Source: an uncultured Selenomonadaceae bacterium (GTDB lineage Bacteria > Bacillota > Negativicutes > Selenomonadales > Selenomonadaceae). Taken from it: a stretch of 11,582 nucleotides of DNA. The DNA lies in NCBI GenBank assembly GCA_905235425.1, contig CAJOKY010000045.1:1-11582 (forward strand), written 5' to 3'. Position 1 is the first letter of the stretch, and each line of letters opens with the position of its first letter. Made by a program: the position numbers and the translations under genes. Below, in pieces: positions 5,950-11,582 of the stretch. The notes under the pieces were generated by a model. The model ran no database searches. It saw only the letters and a list, made by a program, of their open reading frames with translations, and was not told the DNA's origin.

Positions 5950-6642
5950 CGCGCCGAAAAAAAGTACAATGCTGAAAGCGTGCAGGGCGTTTTGAACGGC
6001 GCGATTGTGCTTGCCGAACAGCCCGCCGATTATCGGACGCAGAAGATTTGAAAGTAGCGACAGCGCCATAAAAAACAGCGGCTTATCCAACGTTGAGAAG
6101 GCGTATACCAGCATTAAGGCTGACAGTGCCACGCCGGCAGTTTCTGCGCGTGACAACTTTCGATAAAGGTCGGCGTCCTTGTCGATATTTTTTTTGTCTT
6201 TAAAATAATTTTCTTTTTCATCGGCAACTGTGTCACGAATCATTTTTGCACGATATGCCGCCCTTGCATTGGCGCTTTCTTTCGGCGTCAATTTCCTGCG
6301 TACTCTGCGCGGCTGTTCATCGTGAAAAGTGTTATCCGCCTCTGCAAAAACTCTTTTATCAAATTCAGAATCGGTTTTGACTTCGACAATTTCAACCGCA
6401 GTTTTAACCTCAACTTCCACAGTATCCGACGAAATATTTTCAGCGACCGTCTCAACTGCAGGCGGTTTTTTTGTTGCATCAACTTCAACGCTGTTTGAAA
6501 TTTTATCCTCTACTTTTAAAGTCTGCTCCCTACTCCCTGCTCCCTGTTCCCTAATTTTATCATTTAAATTTCGTGCCGTAATTTCTTCACCCAGTGCGTC
6601 CGTGAACTTATCGCGAAGTTTTTTCTTTTTACGTTTTTTCAA
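5929..6642 (-). CDS. Charged membrane-anchored hypothetical protein, 237 aa
   Basis: No known family is recognised. The protein has a very basic start (KKRKKKKLR, 2-10), a disordered acidic/Val-rich region (about 41-110) full of VEV and EIVEVK steps, a basic helical part (RRVRRKLTPKES onward), and a C-terminal membrane domain with probably three segments (about 168-184, 188-208, 219-237). The start is TTG at 6642, fixed by AAGGAGGA (6654-6647) 4 bases upstream; no ATG is available. It lies 21 bases after psd, where other genomes often have pssA, but it lacks the CDP-alcohol phosphotransferase motif. Residues 31-40 (REQGAGSREQ) are encoded by heptamer repeats, so they say nothing about homology. 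Tail-to-tail overlap with the plus-strand gene is 21 bp. Confidence 0.8.
   Translation of the reverse strand: MKKRKKKKLRDKFTDALGEEITARNLNDKIREQGAGSREQTLKVEDKISNSVEVDATKKPPAVETVAENISSDTVEVEVKTAVEIVEVKTDSEFDKRVFAEADNTFHDEQPRRVRRKLTPKESANARAAYRAKMIRDTVADEKENYFKDKKNIDKDADLYRKLSRAETAGVALSALMLVYAFSTLDKPLFFMALSLLSNLLRPIIGGLFGKHNRAVQNALHAFSIVLFFGALLFIFI
6523..6550. repeat. Heptamer tandem repeat tract C, inside a coding region (4 units)
   Basis: Plus-strand units CTGCTCC, CTACTCC, CTGCTCC, CTGTTCC; on the coding (minus) strand GGAACAG, GGAGCAG, GGAGTAG, GGAGCAG. Because three units make 21 bases, the tract encodes a 7-residue period, REQGAGS, without introducing a stop. It sits in the disordered N-terminal part of the membrane-anchored protein. 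Confidence 0.9.
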
Positions 6643-6663
6643 TGCGTCCTCCTTGACAAAAAA

Positions 6664-7293
6664 TTAACTGTTAATTTTGCCGATAATCGTTTCTCCGCCG
6701 CGTACCTTTTCGCCCTTTTTAACAAGCACCTCGACATTTTCCGGTACAACAATTTCAGTACAAGAGCCGAATCGAATCAAGCCGTACAGTTCGCCTTTTT
6801 CAAGCTTGTCATCAAGAGTAACCCAGCTTACAATGCGCCGCGCCAAAATTCCGGCTATCTGCGTAACGGTGACGCGCAGTTTTTCATTTTCAATTCCGAT
6901 TAAATGCCGCTCATTTTCAAAACCGACAGAATCTTTGTAGGCGGGGCGAAACCTGCCGCAAATATATTTTTGTAACTTAATTTCGCCGGCAATGGGACTG
7001 CGGTTTACATGAACGTCGAAAACAGAAAGGAAAATTATCACTTTGGTGCAGGAAGATTTTATAAACTCATCATCTTGAATTTGAACCACGTCTTGTACCG
7101 TGCCGTCTGCAGGTGAGACTATCAGCGATTCATCTATAGGAATTTTTCTTTCGGGATTTCTGAAAAAATAAAGGCAGTAGCACGCCAAAACCGCAAAGGG
7201 AATAGCCACGTAGACATTTAGCAAAATTCCGACGAACAGCGCGATAAACAGCGCCACTCCCGCGAAATAATATCCTTCACGAATTATTTTCAA
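6664..7293 (-). CDS. psd: Phosphatidylserine decarboxylase proenzyme
   Basis: Psd converts phosphatidylserine to phosphatidylethanolamine at the inner membrane, using a pyruvoyl group made by self-cleavage. The product begins with a membrane hairpin (about 11-43, two hydrophobic stretches), then FRNPER, SPADGTV with its Asp (residue 63), VHVNRSPIAG with its His (residue 95), and the cleavage motif RFGSCTEI, where cleavage is expected between Gly176 and Ser177 to give the pyruvoyl alpha chain of about 33 residues. At 209 residues it is the short, archaeal/Bacillota-type enzyme. The start is uncertain: a TTG at 7293 has GGAGAG (7307-7302) 8 bases upstream, while an in-frame GTG at 7302 overlaps that site. 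TTG is preferred; the GTG would add 3 residues. It lies downstream of the TagA-type gene across repeat tract D. Confidence 0.93.
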   Translation of the reverse strand: MKIIREGYYFAGVALFIALFVGILLNVYVAIPFAVLACYCLYFFRNPERKIPIDESLIVSPADGTVQDVVQIQDDEFIKSSCTKVIIFLSVFDVHVNRSPIAGEIKLQKYICGRFRPAYKDSVGFENERHLIGIENEKLRVTVTQIAGILARRIVSWVTLDDKLEKGELYGLIRFGSCTEIVVPENVEVLVKKGEKVRGGETIIGKINS

Positions 7294-7310
7294 ACTATCC
7301 ACTCTCCATT

Positions 7311-7401
7311 TTAGCGATTAGCTATTAGCCATTAGCTTTTAGCGATTAGCTATTAGCCATTAGCCATTAACAGCTAAGAGCTAACAGCTAACTGCTATTA
7401 G
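7311..7401. repeat. Heptamer tandem repeat tract D (13 units, with an orientation switch)
   Basis: Eight units TTAGCGA, TTAGCTA, TTAGCCA, TTAGCTT, TTAGCGA, TTAGCTA, TTAGCCA, TTAGCCA (7311-7366), then TTAACAG and CTAAGAG, CTAACAG, CTAACTG, CTATTAG (7367-7401). CTAACAG is the reverse complement of CTGTTAG, a rotation of the TTAGCTG unit of tract A, so the right-hand part is an inverted array in the same 7-base register. The two halves can pair into a hairpin (for example TTAGCT 7346-7351 with AGCTAA 7372-7377). The stop codon of the TagA-type gene (7400-7398) lies inside the tract. Confidence 0.93.
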
Positions 7402-8117
7402 CTATTTATAACTTTCCAAACGAATTTCGGCAAGGCGATTAGCCGACCTGCGCGACTTGGCTGTAACATAGCACGATAAAGCCATTCCAATTTAGCGCGT
7501 TGCATCCACAAAGGCGCACGCTTAACTACACCCGCCATAACATCAAAAGTTCCGCCTACGCCGATGCTAACCGGTACGCCTAACTCTTGCTTATGCGCAT
7601 AAAGCCATTTTTCCTGCTTAGGTACGCCGAGTGCGGCAAGTAACACGTCCGGCGTGGAAGTTTTAATCTGTGCGATAATTTCAGGTTCATCATCTGCCGT
7701 AAAGTAGCCGTTGCGCGTACCGACAATTTTAATGCCGGGATAAAGTTCTTCCGCCTTAGCCTTCGCTTTATCGGCAATGCCGGGCGCCGAGCCGAACAGA
7801 AAAAATTTGTAGCCTTTAGACGGCGAAATTTTCATAAGCTCCTGCACCAAGTCAAAACCTGCTACACGTTCCGGCATATCGTAGCCTAAATGATGCGCCG
7901 CCCAAACAGTCCCTGCGCCGTCAGGTACAACCAATGCCGCCGCGTTTAATATGGTTTTAAGCTCCCCGTCATGAGTTGACATTAAAAGCATTTCAGCGTT
8001 TGCAGTCGCGATTAGAGAATTTTTTTTCGCAACGATTAGTTTTTCGACACTTTCAACGGCTTGCGTCATTGTGACGGCGTCCACTTTTACGCCCAAAATT
8101 TCTACACGTTCATTCAT
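7398..8117 (-). CDS. tagA: WecG/TagA/CpsF family glycosyltransferase
   Basis: This 239-aa enzyme transfers an N-acetylmannosamine-type sugar from UDP to an undecaprenyl-linked GlcNAc, an early step in wall teichoic acid, enterobacterial common antigen or capsule-like polymers. Family motifs: TANAEM with Thr38 and VPDGAGTVWAA with Asp66 (matching the Thr/Asp pair of studied TagA proteins), ERVAGFDL (83-90), GVPKQEKWL (164-172), and GVGGTFDVMAGVVKRAP (186-202). The basic, aromatic C-terminus (about 195-239) matches the membrane-binding appendage of the family. The exact donor sugar is not decided, hence the symbol is provisional. The ATG at 8117 has only a weak GAG ribosome binding site (8129-8127), which overlaps the end of the decayed upstream gene. 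Downstream is psd, across repeat tract D. Confidence 0.93.
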   Translation of the reverse strand: MNERVEILGVKVDAVTMTQAVESVEKLIVAKKNSLIATANAEMLLMSTHDGELKTILNAAALVVPDGAGTVWAAHHLGYDMPERVAGFDLVQELMKISPSKGYKFFLFGSAPGIADKAKAKAEELYPGIKIVGTRNGYFTADDEPEIIAQIKTSTPDVLLAALGVPKQEKWLYAHKQELGVPVSIGVGGTFDVMAGVVKRAPLWMQRAKLEWLYRAMLQPSRAGRLIALPKFVWKVINS

Positions 8118-8127
8118 TTGATTTTTC

Positions 8128-8372
8128 TCAAGTTTGAACTAATCCAATATGCTCAAAAATAATTTTAAATAAATTCTCACTGATACGAATTTTACTACTT
8201 TTCAGCAATTCGACGCAGGATAAAATTTCTGTCTTTTGAATATTGAATATTTTTCGTCAGCTCATCATAAACAGCATTGGGTACAAGCACTGTTCCAAAA
8301 ATTTTTTTTTAAATATTCAGATTTAATAAATCGCTCCACAATTTCAGGAACATCAATGTTAATATTTGCCAC
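8128..8372 (-). pseudogene. Decayed PIN-domain (DUF3368-like) toxin-type gene
   Basis: Three short frames on the minus strand join into one recognisable order. A GTG at 8372 with GGAG (8384-8381) 8 bases upstream opens a frame (VANINIDVPEIVERF, then SEYLKK) that stops at 8265. It crosses a run of nine A (T run at 8302-8310). Removing one A continues as KIFGTVLVPNAVYDEL, the strand-helix step typical of DUF3368 PIN proteins, ending at 8195. A third frame gives VELLKSSKIRISENLF, like the C-terminal ISxxLYxxVL part of that family, ending at 8128. The usual N-terminal catalytic SxTSPLI segment is missing; the first 20 residues may be the start of a partner antitoxin fused by deletion. Family assignment rests on motif memory and is moderate; that the region holds a broken gene is more certain. 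Confidence 0.55.
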
Positions 8373-8404
8373 ATCAATCACTCCATCCATTAGAATTGAG
8401 CATT

Positions 8405-10234
8405 TTATTCCACCGTCACCGATTTTGCCAAATTACGCGGCTTGTCAACGTCGCAACCGCGCGTTATTGCCGCATAATACGCCAAAAGTTGAAGAGGTAC
8501 AACTGTTAAAAGCGGAATTAAAAGTTCATCTGTTTCCGGCACGTAAATGACATGGTCAAGATATTTTTCAAGCTCCGTATCACCTGCCGCCGCAATGCCG
8601 ATAACAATGGCGTCACGCGCCTTGACTTCCTTAATATTCGACAAAGTTTTTTCATAAACGCTTTTCTGCGTGGCAAGAGCAATTACGGGGACGCCTTCGA
8701 CAATCAGCGCCAATGTACCGTGCTTGAGTTCGCCGGACGCATAAGCCTCAGCGTGTATGTAGGAAATTTCTTTAAGCTTAAGTGCGCCTTCCAATGCAAC
8801 GCAATAATCCAAACTCCTGCCGATATAAAATACATCTTCATTAAAGCCGTAACGACGCGCAAAAGTTTTTATCGGATCCACGTCCGACAGCGTTTCACTA
8901 ATCTGCGCGGGAATTTTTTTCAGCTTGCAAATTAAATCTTTCAGCCTGTCCGCAGAAATTGTACCGTTAATCTGCGCCATGTACAGAGCCAGCATAAACA
9001 TTAAAATCAACTGCGTCGTGTAAGCCTTAGTGGACGCAACGGCAATTTCGGGACCCGCCCAAGTATGTATGACGTATTCGGCTTGACGCGCTATCGATGA
9101 ACCTACAACATTTGTCACAGCTAAAGTCTTCGCGCCTAAACGTTTCGACTCTTTCAACGCCGCCAATGTGTCACTCGTTTCACCGGATTGACTGATGACT
9201 ATCACCAAAGTTTTGTCGTCGACAATGGGATTTCTGTAGCGGTATTCACTCGCCAAATCGACTTCAACAAGTTTTCTTACAAGCCGCTCAATGTAAAACT
9301 TGCCTACCAATCCCGCGTGGTACGCCGTACCGCAGGCAACGATATAAATTTTGTTTATGCCGTCAAGAAAATTTTTATCCCAATTCAATTCGTCAAGGAT
9401 AATCGACGCGCCGTCTTTGGCAATGCGCTTACTCATCGTGTCACGTACCGCCTTAGGCTGCTCGTTAATCTCCTTCAGCATAAAATGTTCATAGCCGCCC
9501 TTTTCAGCCGCCTCAGCGTTCCATGTCACGTGAAAAACTTTTTTGTCGACAGGTTCACCCTGCCGATTGATAATTTGTACAGAATCTTTTTTGACAATCG
9601 CAATTTCGCCGTCATTTAAAATGTACGTTTCGCGCGTACGTGAAATTATCGCGGGAATATCGGACGCTATAAAGTTTTCGCCCTTGCCCAACCCTACGAT
9701 TAAAGGATTTTCCTGTTTCGCGCAGATTAACACGTCGGAATTGTCTTTCGACATAAAAACCAGAGAATATGAACCCTCAATCTGATTCAAAACTTTTCTT
9801 ACGGCGTCGACAAAATCGCCGGTGTAGCACTCTTCCAAAAGGTGCGGTACAACTTCCGTGTCAGTGTCTGAAACAAATTTGTGACCGCGTGCGATTAAGC
9901 CTTCTTTAAGCGTCATATAATTTTCAATGATGCCGTTGTGTACGACTACAAAATTTCCGTGACAATCGGTGTGCGGATGCGCGTTTACGTCGGAAGGACG
10001 ACCGTGCGTCGCCCAGCGCGTGTGACCTATGCCGATAACGCCGTTAAAAGTTTGATTCTTCAATTTCTCTTTGAGAGAATCAAGACGCCCTACCGATTTT
10101 TCCAAAAAAATATTTGAGCTTTCCATAACGGCAACACCGGCTGAATCGTAGCCGCGATATTCAAGTTTGGTTAAGCCTTCCAACAAAAAATCAACGGCTT
10201 TTTTATCGCCGATATATCCAACAATTCCGCACAT
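8405..10234 (-). CDS. glmS: Glutamine-fructose-6-phosphate aminotransferase (isomerizing)
   Basis: GlmS makes glucosamine-6-phosphate from fructose-6-phosphate and glutamine, the entry step to UDP-GlcNAc for peptidoglycan and other envelope polymers. All 609 residues are present. The class-II glutaminase domain starts with the nucleophile Cys2 (MCGIVGY) and includes GHTRWATHGRP (70-80) and HNGIIEN (99-105). Two SIS sugar-phosphate domains follow: CGTAYHAG (301-308) and SQSGETSDT (348-356) in the first, LEGALKLKEI (481-490) and GELKHGTLAL (501-510) in the second. The C-terminal PRNLAKSVTVE matches the conserved tail. A GAGG ribosome binding site (10246-10243) lies 8 bases before the ATG. It has its own promoter at 10350-10378. 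The predicted leader of about 110 bases is too short for a glmS ribozyme, and I see none of its conserved core. Repeat tract E fills half of this leader. Confidence 0.97.
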   Translation of the reverse strand: MCGIVGYIGDKKAVDFLLEGLTKLEYRGYDSAGVAVMESSNIFLEKSVGRLDSLKEKLKNQTFNGVIGIGHTRWATHGRPSDVNAHPHTDCHGNFVVVHNGIIENYMTLKEGLIARGHKFVSDTDTEVVPHLLEECYTGDFVDAVRKVLNQIEGSYSLVFMSKDNSDVLICAKQENPLIVGLGKGENFIASDIPAIISRTRETYILNDGEIAIVKKDSVQIINRQGEPVDKKVFHVTWNAEAAEKGGYEHFMLKEINEQPKAVRDTMSKRIAKDGASIILDELNWDKNFLDGINKIYIVACGTAYHAGLVGKFYIERLVRKLVEVDLASEYRYRNPIVDDKTLVIVISQSGETSDTLAALKESKRLGAKTLAVTNVVGSSIARQAEYVIHTWAGPEIAVASTKAYTTQLILMFMLALYMAQINGTISADRLKDLICKLKKIPAQISETLSDVDPIKTFARRYGFNEDVFYIGRSLDYCVALEGALKLKEISYIHAEAYASGELKHGTLALIVEGVPVIALATQKSVYEKTLSNIKEVKARDAIVIGIAAAGDTELEKYLDHVIYVPETDELLIPLLTVVPLQLLAYYAAITRGCDVDKPRNLAKSVTVE

Positions 10235-10256
10235 ATTTTTTACCTCGCAAATTCAA

Positions 10257-10312
10257 CTATTCACTACTGACTACTCACTACTCACTATTTACTACTCACT
10301 AATTACTAACCA
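10257..10312. repeat. Heptamer tandem repeat tract E (8 units) in the glmS leader
   Basis: Eight 7-base units in register on the plus strand: CTATTCA, CTACTGA, CTACTCA, CTACTCA, CTATTTA, CTACTCA, CTAATTA, CTAACCA. On the glmS-sense strand the main unit is TGAGTAG. It begins 10 bases upstream of the ribosome binding site and would be transcribed as part of the glmS 5' untranslated region. Confidence 0.92.
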
Positions 10313-10349
10313 TCACTGAAATTTTTCTGAATCAAATTAATTTTCGCCG

Positions 10350-10378
10350 ATTATATATCACTTATTCGGCGGCGTCAA
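10350..10378 (-). promoter_or_regulatory. glmS promoter with an inverted repeat around the -10 box
   Basis: Read on the minus strand: TTGACG (10378-10373), 17-bp spacer, perfect TATAAT (10355-10350). The predicted start is near 10343. CGCCGA (10345-10350) and TCGGCG (10366-10371) form an inverted repeat with a 15-base centre that spans the -10 box and most of the spacer. It could be an operator, or a hairpin at the end of the upstream transcript; there is no clear T run for a terminator. Confidence 0.8.
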
Positions 10379-10386
10379 ATTATTTG

Positions 10387-11190
10387 TCAGCGCGCGCTGA
10401 ACGACTTCAGCCCCTTATCCAAAATATTTTTCTCAATCTTAAGCGCCTGTTCCGTCAATGCGAAGGCAAGCATATTATCAACAGTGTACTTTGCACCATA
10501 AGCTTTAATTATCTTCCCTTTGTTTAAATTCGTGCGTTTATCTGAAATTTGTCCCGCAAAAACTTTGCCGCTTTTAACCTCGACAAGGTAATAATCCAAG
10601 TCAATAGTGACCTTTTTGCCGTCCAAATTTTTTGTAGTCAAATTGGAACTGCCGACCTTGCGCCAAAATTCAATATCGCGAACATTGCAGAAAAAAATAT
10701 AGTCAACGCCGTAAGCCGCACCGATTTTCTTAATTTCTGCGGCAAGGGACGTATTCAGCCTGTACGCTTTATTTTCACTTTTTTTATCGGACTTACTGCC
10801 TTTACGCCTGCCTAAAACTGAATTAGCGTAATTTTTCAGCGCGTTGCTTGATGTATCGTAATTGTGATATGGACCGTGAGCAATGGCATCCATATGAATG
10901 ACGGAAAAAATTTCCGCGTTGCTGATAGGTTCGCCGCCTATGTTTGCAACCAACTGCCGCGATTCAACGTTAAAATCTTTTTGTAAAGTCTCTGTCAATA
11001 TGGAGTAAAACATTTCAGTGACGCCGGGCTTAAGTTCAATGTTGCCGTAGCCGGTCACTTCCGCCATTAAAAGGCGCGGCTCGAAAGTAGCTTTATCGTT
11101 TTTTGCCGCTTCTGCGCGGGATAAGTACAAAAAATTTACGCAAGCCGTACTTAAAATAATTGCCGTCAGTATCAAAAAAATTTTTTTCAA
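10387..11190 (-). CDS. Exported protein with CsgG-like features
   Basis: The 267-aa product has a Sec signal peptide (KK at 2-3, hydrophobic run 4-22, likely cleavage after AEA near residue 28). The mature part resembles the CsgG/curli-assembly type fold: an early strand RLLMAEVTGYG, a helix before ESRQLV, then AAEIKKIGAAYGVDYIFF (the step where CsgG-like proteins carry the LGADYVV pattern) and a strand pair LDYYLVEVKSGKVFAG followed by a C-terminal helix. A Lys/Ser-rich insert (RRKGSKSDKKSENK) is in the middle. Cys17 is not in a good lipobox. The likely site is the periplasm or outer membrane; the role is unknown and the CsgG link tentative. The start is TTG 11190, 7 bases after AGGAGGT (11204-11198); an upstream TTG at 11208 precedes that site and is unlikely. 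It follows the TetR gene by 21 bases. Confidence 0.7.
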   Translation of the reverse strand: MKKIFLILTAIILSTACVNFLYLSRAEAAKNDKATFEPRLLMAEVTGYGNIELKPGVTEMFYSILTETLQKDFNVESRQLVANIGGEPISNAEIFSVIHMDAIAHGPYHNYDTSSNALKNYANSVLGRRKGSKSDKKSENKAYRLNTSLAAEIKKIGAAYGVDYIFFCNVRDIEFWRKVGSSNLTTKNLDGKKVTIDLDYYLVEVKSGKVFAGQISDKRTNLNKGKIIKAYGAKYTVDNMLAFALTEQALKIEKNILDKGLKSFSAR

Positions 11191-11211
11191 CAGTCCTACC
11201 TCCTGCAACTG

Positions 11212-11582
11212 TCAGCGAATTTTTATGCCGTCCAAAATAATTTTTATCTTTAAGCGTACGTTTTCTTGAAAGGAAAGGTGCAACTTGCTGAATGCCGCCG
11301 CTTGGTAGATTGAGTGTAACATTTCTGAAATTAAATCTACCGGAATGTCACTGCGAATTTCGCCGCACTTTTGCCCGCGTAAAATTATTTCTTCAAAGAT
11401 TGTTTTAAATTTCGGCGAAACGTTGTCCGGCATATTTTCCGGCTTGTCTGAATGTACTCCGGCGCTTGTGAAAAGCGGCAGGATAAATCGGTTTTCGTCA
11501 ATCAGCTTTGCCGTATTCATACAGCACATTTCCAAAATTTCAAGCGACGTTGATTTATTTCCTGCCCGCGCAGATAAACTTT
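11212..11582 (-). CDS. TetR-family regulator, C-terminal part (cut by window edge)
   Basis: The minus-strand frame is open to the right edge of the window, so about 123 residues are visible and the N-terminal helix-turn-helix lies outside. The visible part is the all-helical ligand-binding domain of TetR/AcrR regulators: KTIFEEIILRGQKCGEIRSDI is the characteristic helix-turn (key part ILRGQKCGEIR), followed by VDLISEMLHSIYQAAAFSKL. Family call without the DNA-binding domain is therefore good but not certain. Only 21 bases separate its stop from the start of the exported protein gene, and the ribosome binding site lies in that gap, so the two are likely one transcript and the regulator may control both. 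Confidence 0.75.
   Translation of the reverse strand, partial: SLSARAGNKSTSLEILEMCCMNTAKLIDENRFILPLFTSAGVHSDKPENMPDNVSPKFKTIFEEIILRGQKCGEIRSDIPVDLISEMLHSIYQAAAFSKLHLSFQENVRLKIKIILDGIKIR

Noticed and set aside
8236..8550. Plus-strand frame across the glmS 3' end and the PIN remnant
   Set aside because: It is antisense to the conserved GlmS C-terminus and has no homology-like features.
10235..10343. glmS ribozyme or other riboswitch upstream of glmS
   Set aside because: The predicted leader is about 110 bases, half of it simple repeat; none of the conserved ribozyme core is visible.

Overview
The window looks like the chromosome of an anaerobic, AT-leaning member of the Bacillota. The signs are strong AAGGAGG-type ribosome binding sites, several TTG start codons, a TRAP-type solute receptor built as a lipoprotein, and a DUF1858 redox protein. 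The phosphatidylserine decarboxylase, WecG/TagA glycosyltransferase and CsgG-like exported protein would suit a diderm lineage such as the Negativicutes. That placement is inference; no rRNA or tRNA is present to test it.

Left part (1-3300): a divergent sugar-acid or hydroxy-acid module. On the minus strand lies a TRAP transporter receptor gene (dctP type) that is broken: an in-frame TAG splits it, and roughly 50-60 residues appear to be missing just after the stop. Facing away on the plus strand are an intact NAD-type D-2-hydroxyacid dehydrogenase and a FadR-type GntR regulator, each with its own promoter, followed by a terminator. The likely picture is uptake, oxidation/reduction and regulation of a small organic acid, with the uptake receptor now lost.

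Middle (3300-5950): a minus-strand operon maf - unknown 128-aa protein - DUF1858 protein, read from a good sigma70-type promoter at 4709-4737 and ended by a hairpin at 3262-3290. Divergent from it is a plus-strand pair: a YopX-family protein and a small exported protein of unknown function.

Right (5929-11582): genes all on the minus strand. In transcription order they are a TetR-family regulator (cut by the window edge), an exported CsgG-like protein, glmS with its own promoter, a decayed PIN-domain toxin remnant, a WecG/TagA/CpsF glycosyltransferase, psd, and a highly charged membrane-anchored protein whose end overlaps the convergent exported-protein gene. The theme is envelope building: GlmS feeds UDP-GlcNAc synthesis, the TagA-type enzyme makes a surface polymer linkage, and Psd makes phosphatidylethanolamine.

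The most unusual structure is a set of five tracts of degenerate 7-bp tandem repeats (3563-3611, 4638-4672, 6523-6550, 7311-7401, 10257-10312). They look like variants of one heptamer family (roughly KKAGYWR). They lie between genes, in the predicted glmS leader, against the maf ribosome binding site, and inside one coding region in frame. No CRISPR array, insertion sequence, rRNA or tRNA was seen. Most of the rest is ordinary chromosomal content with three signs of gene decay.
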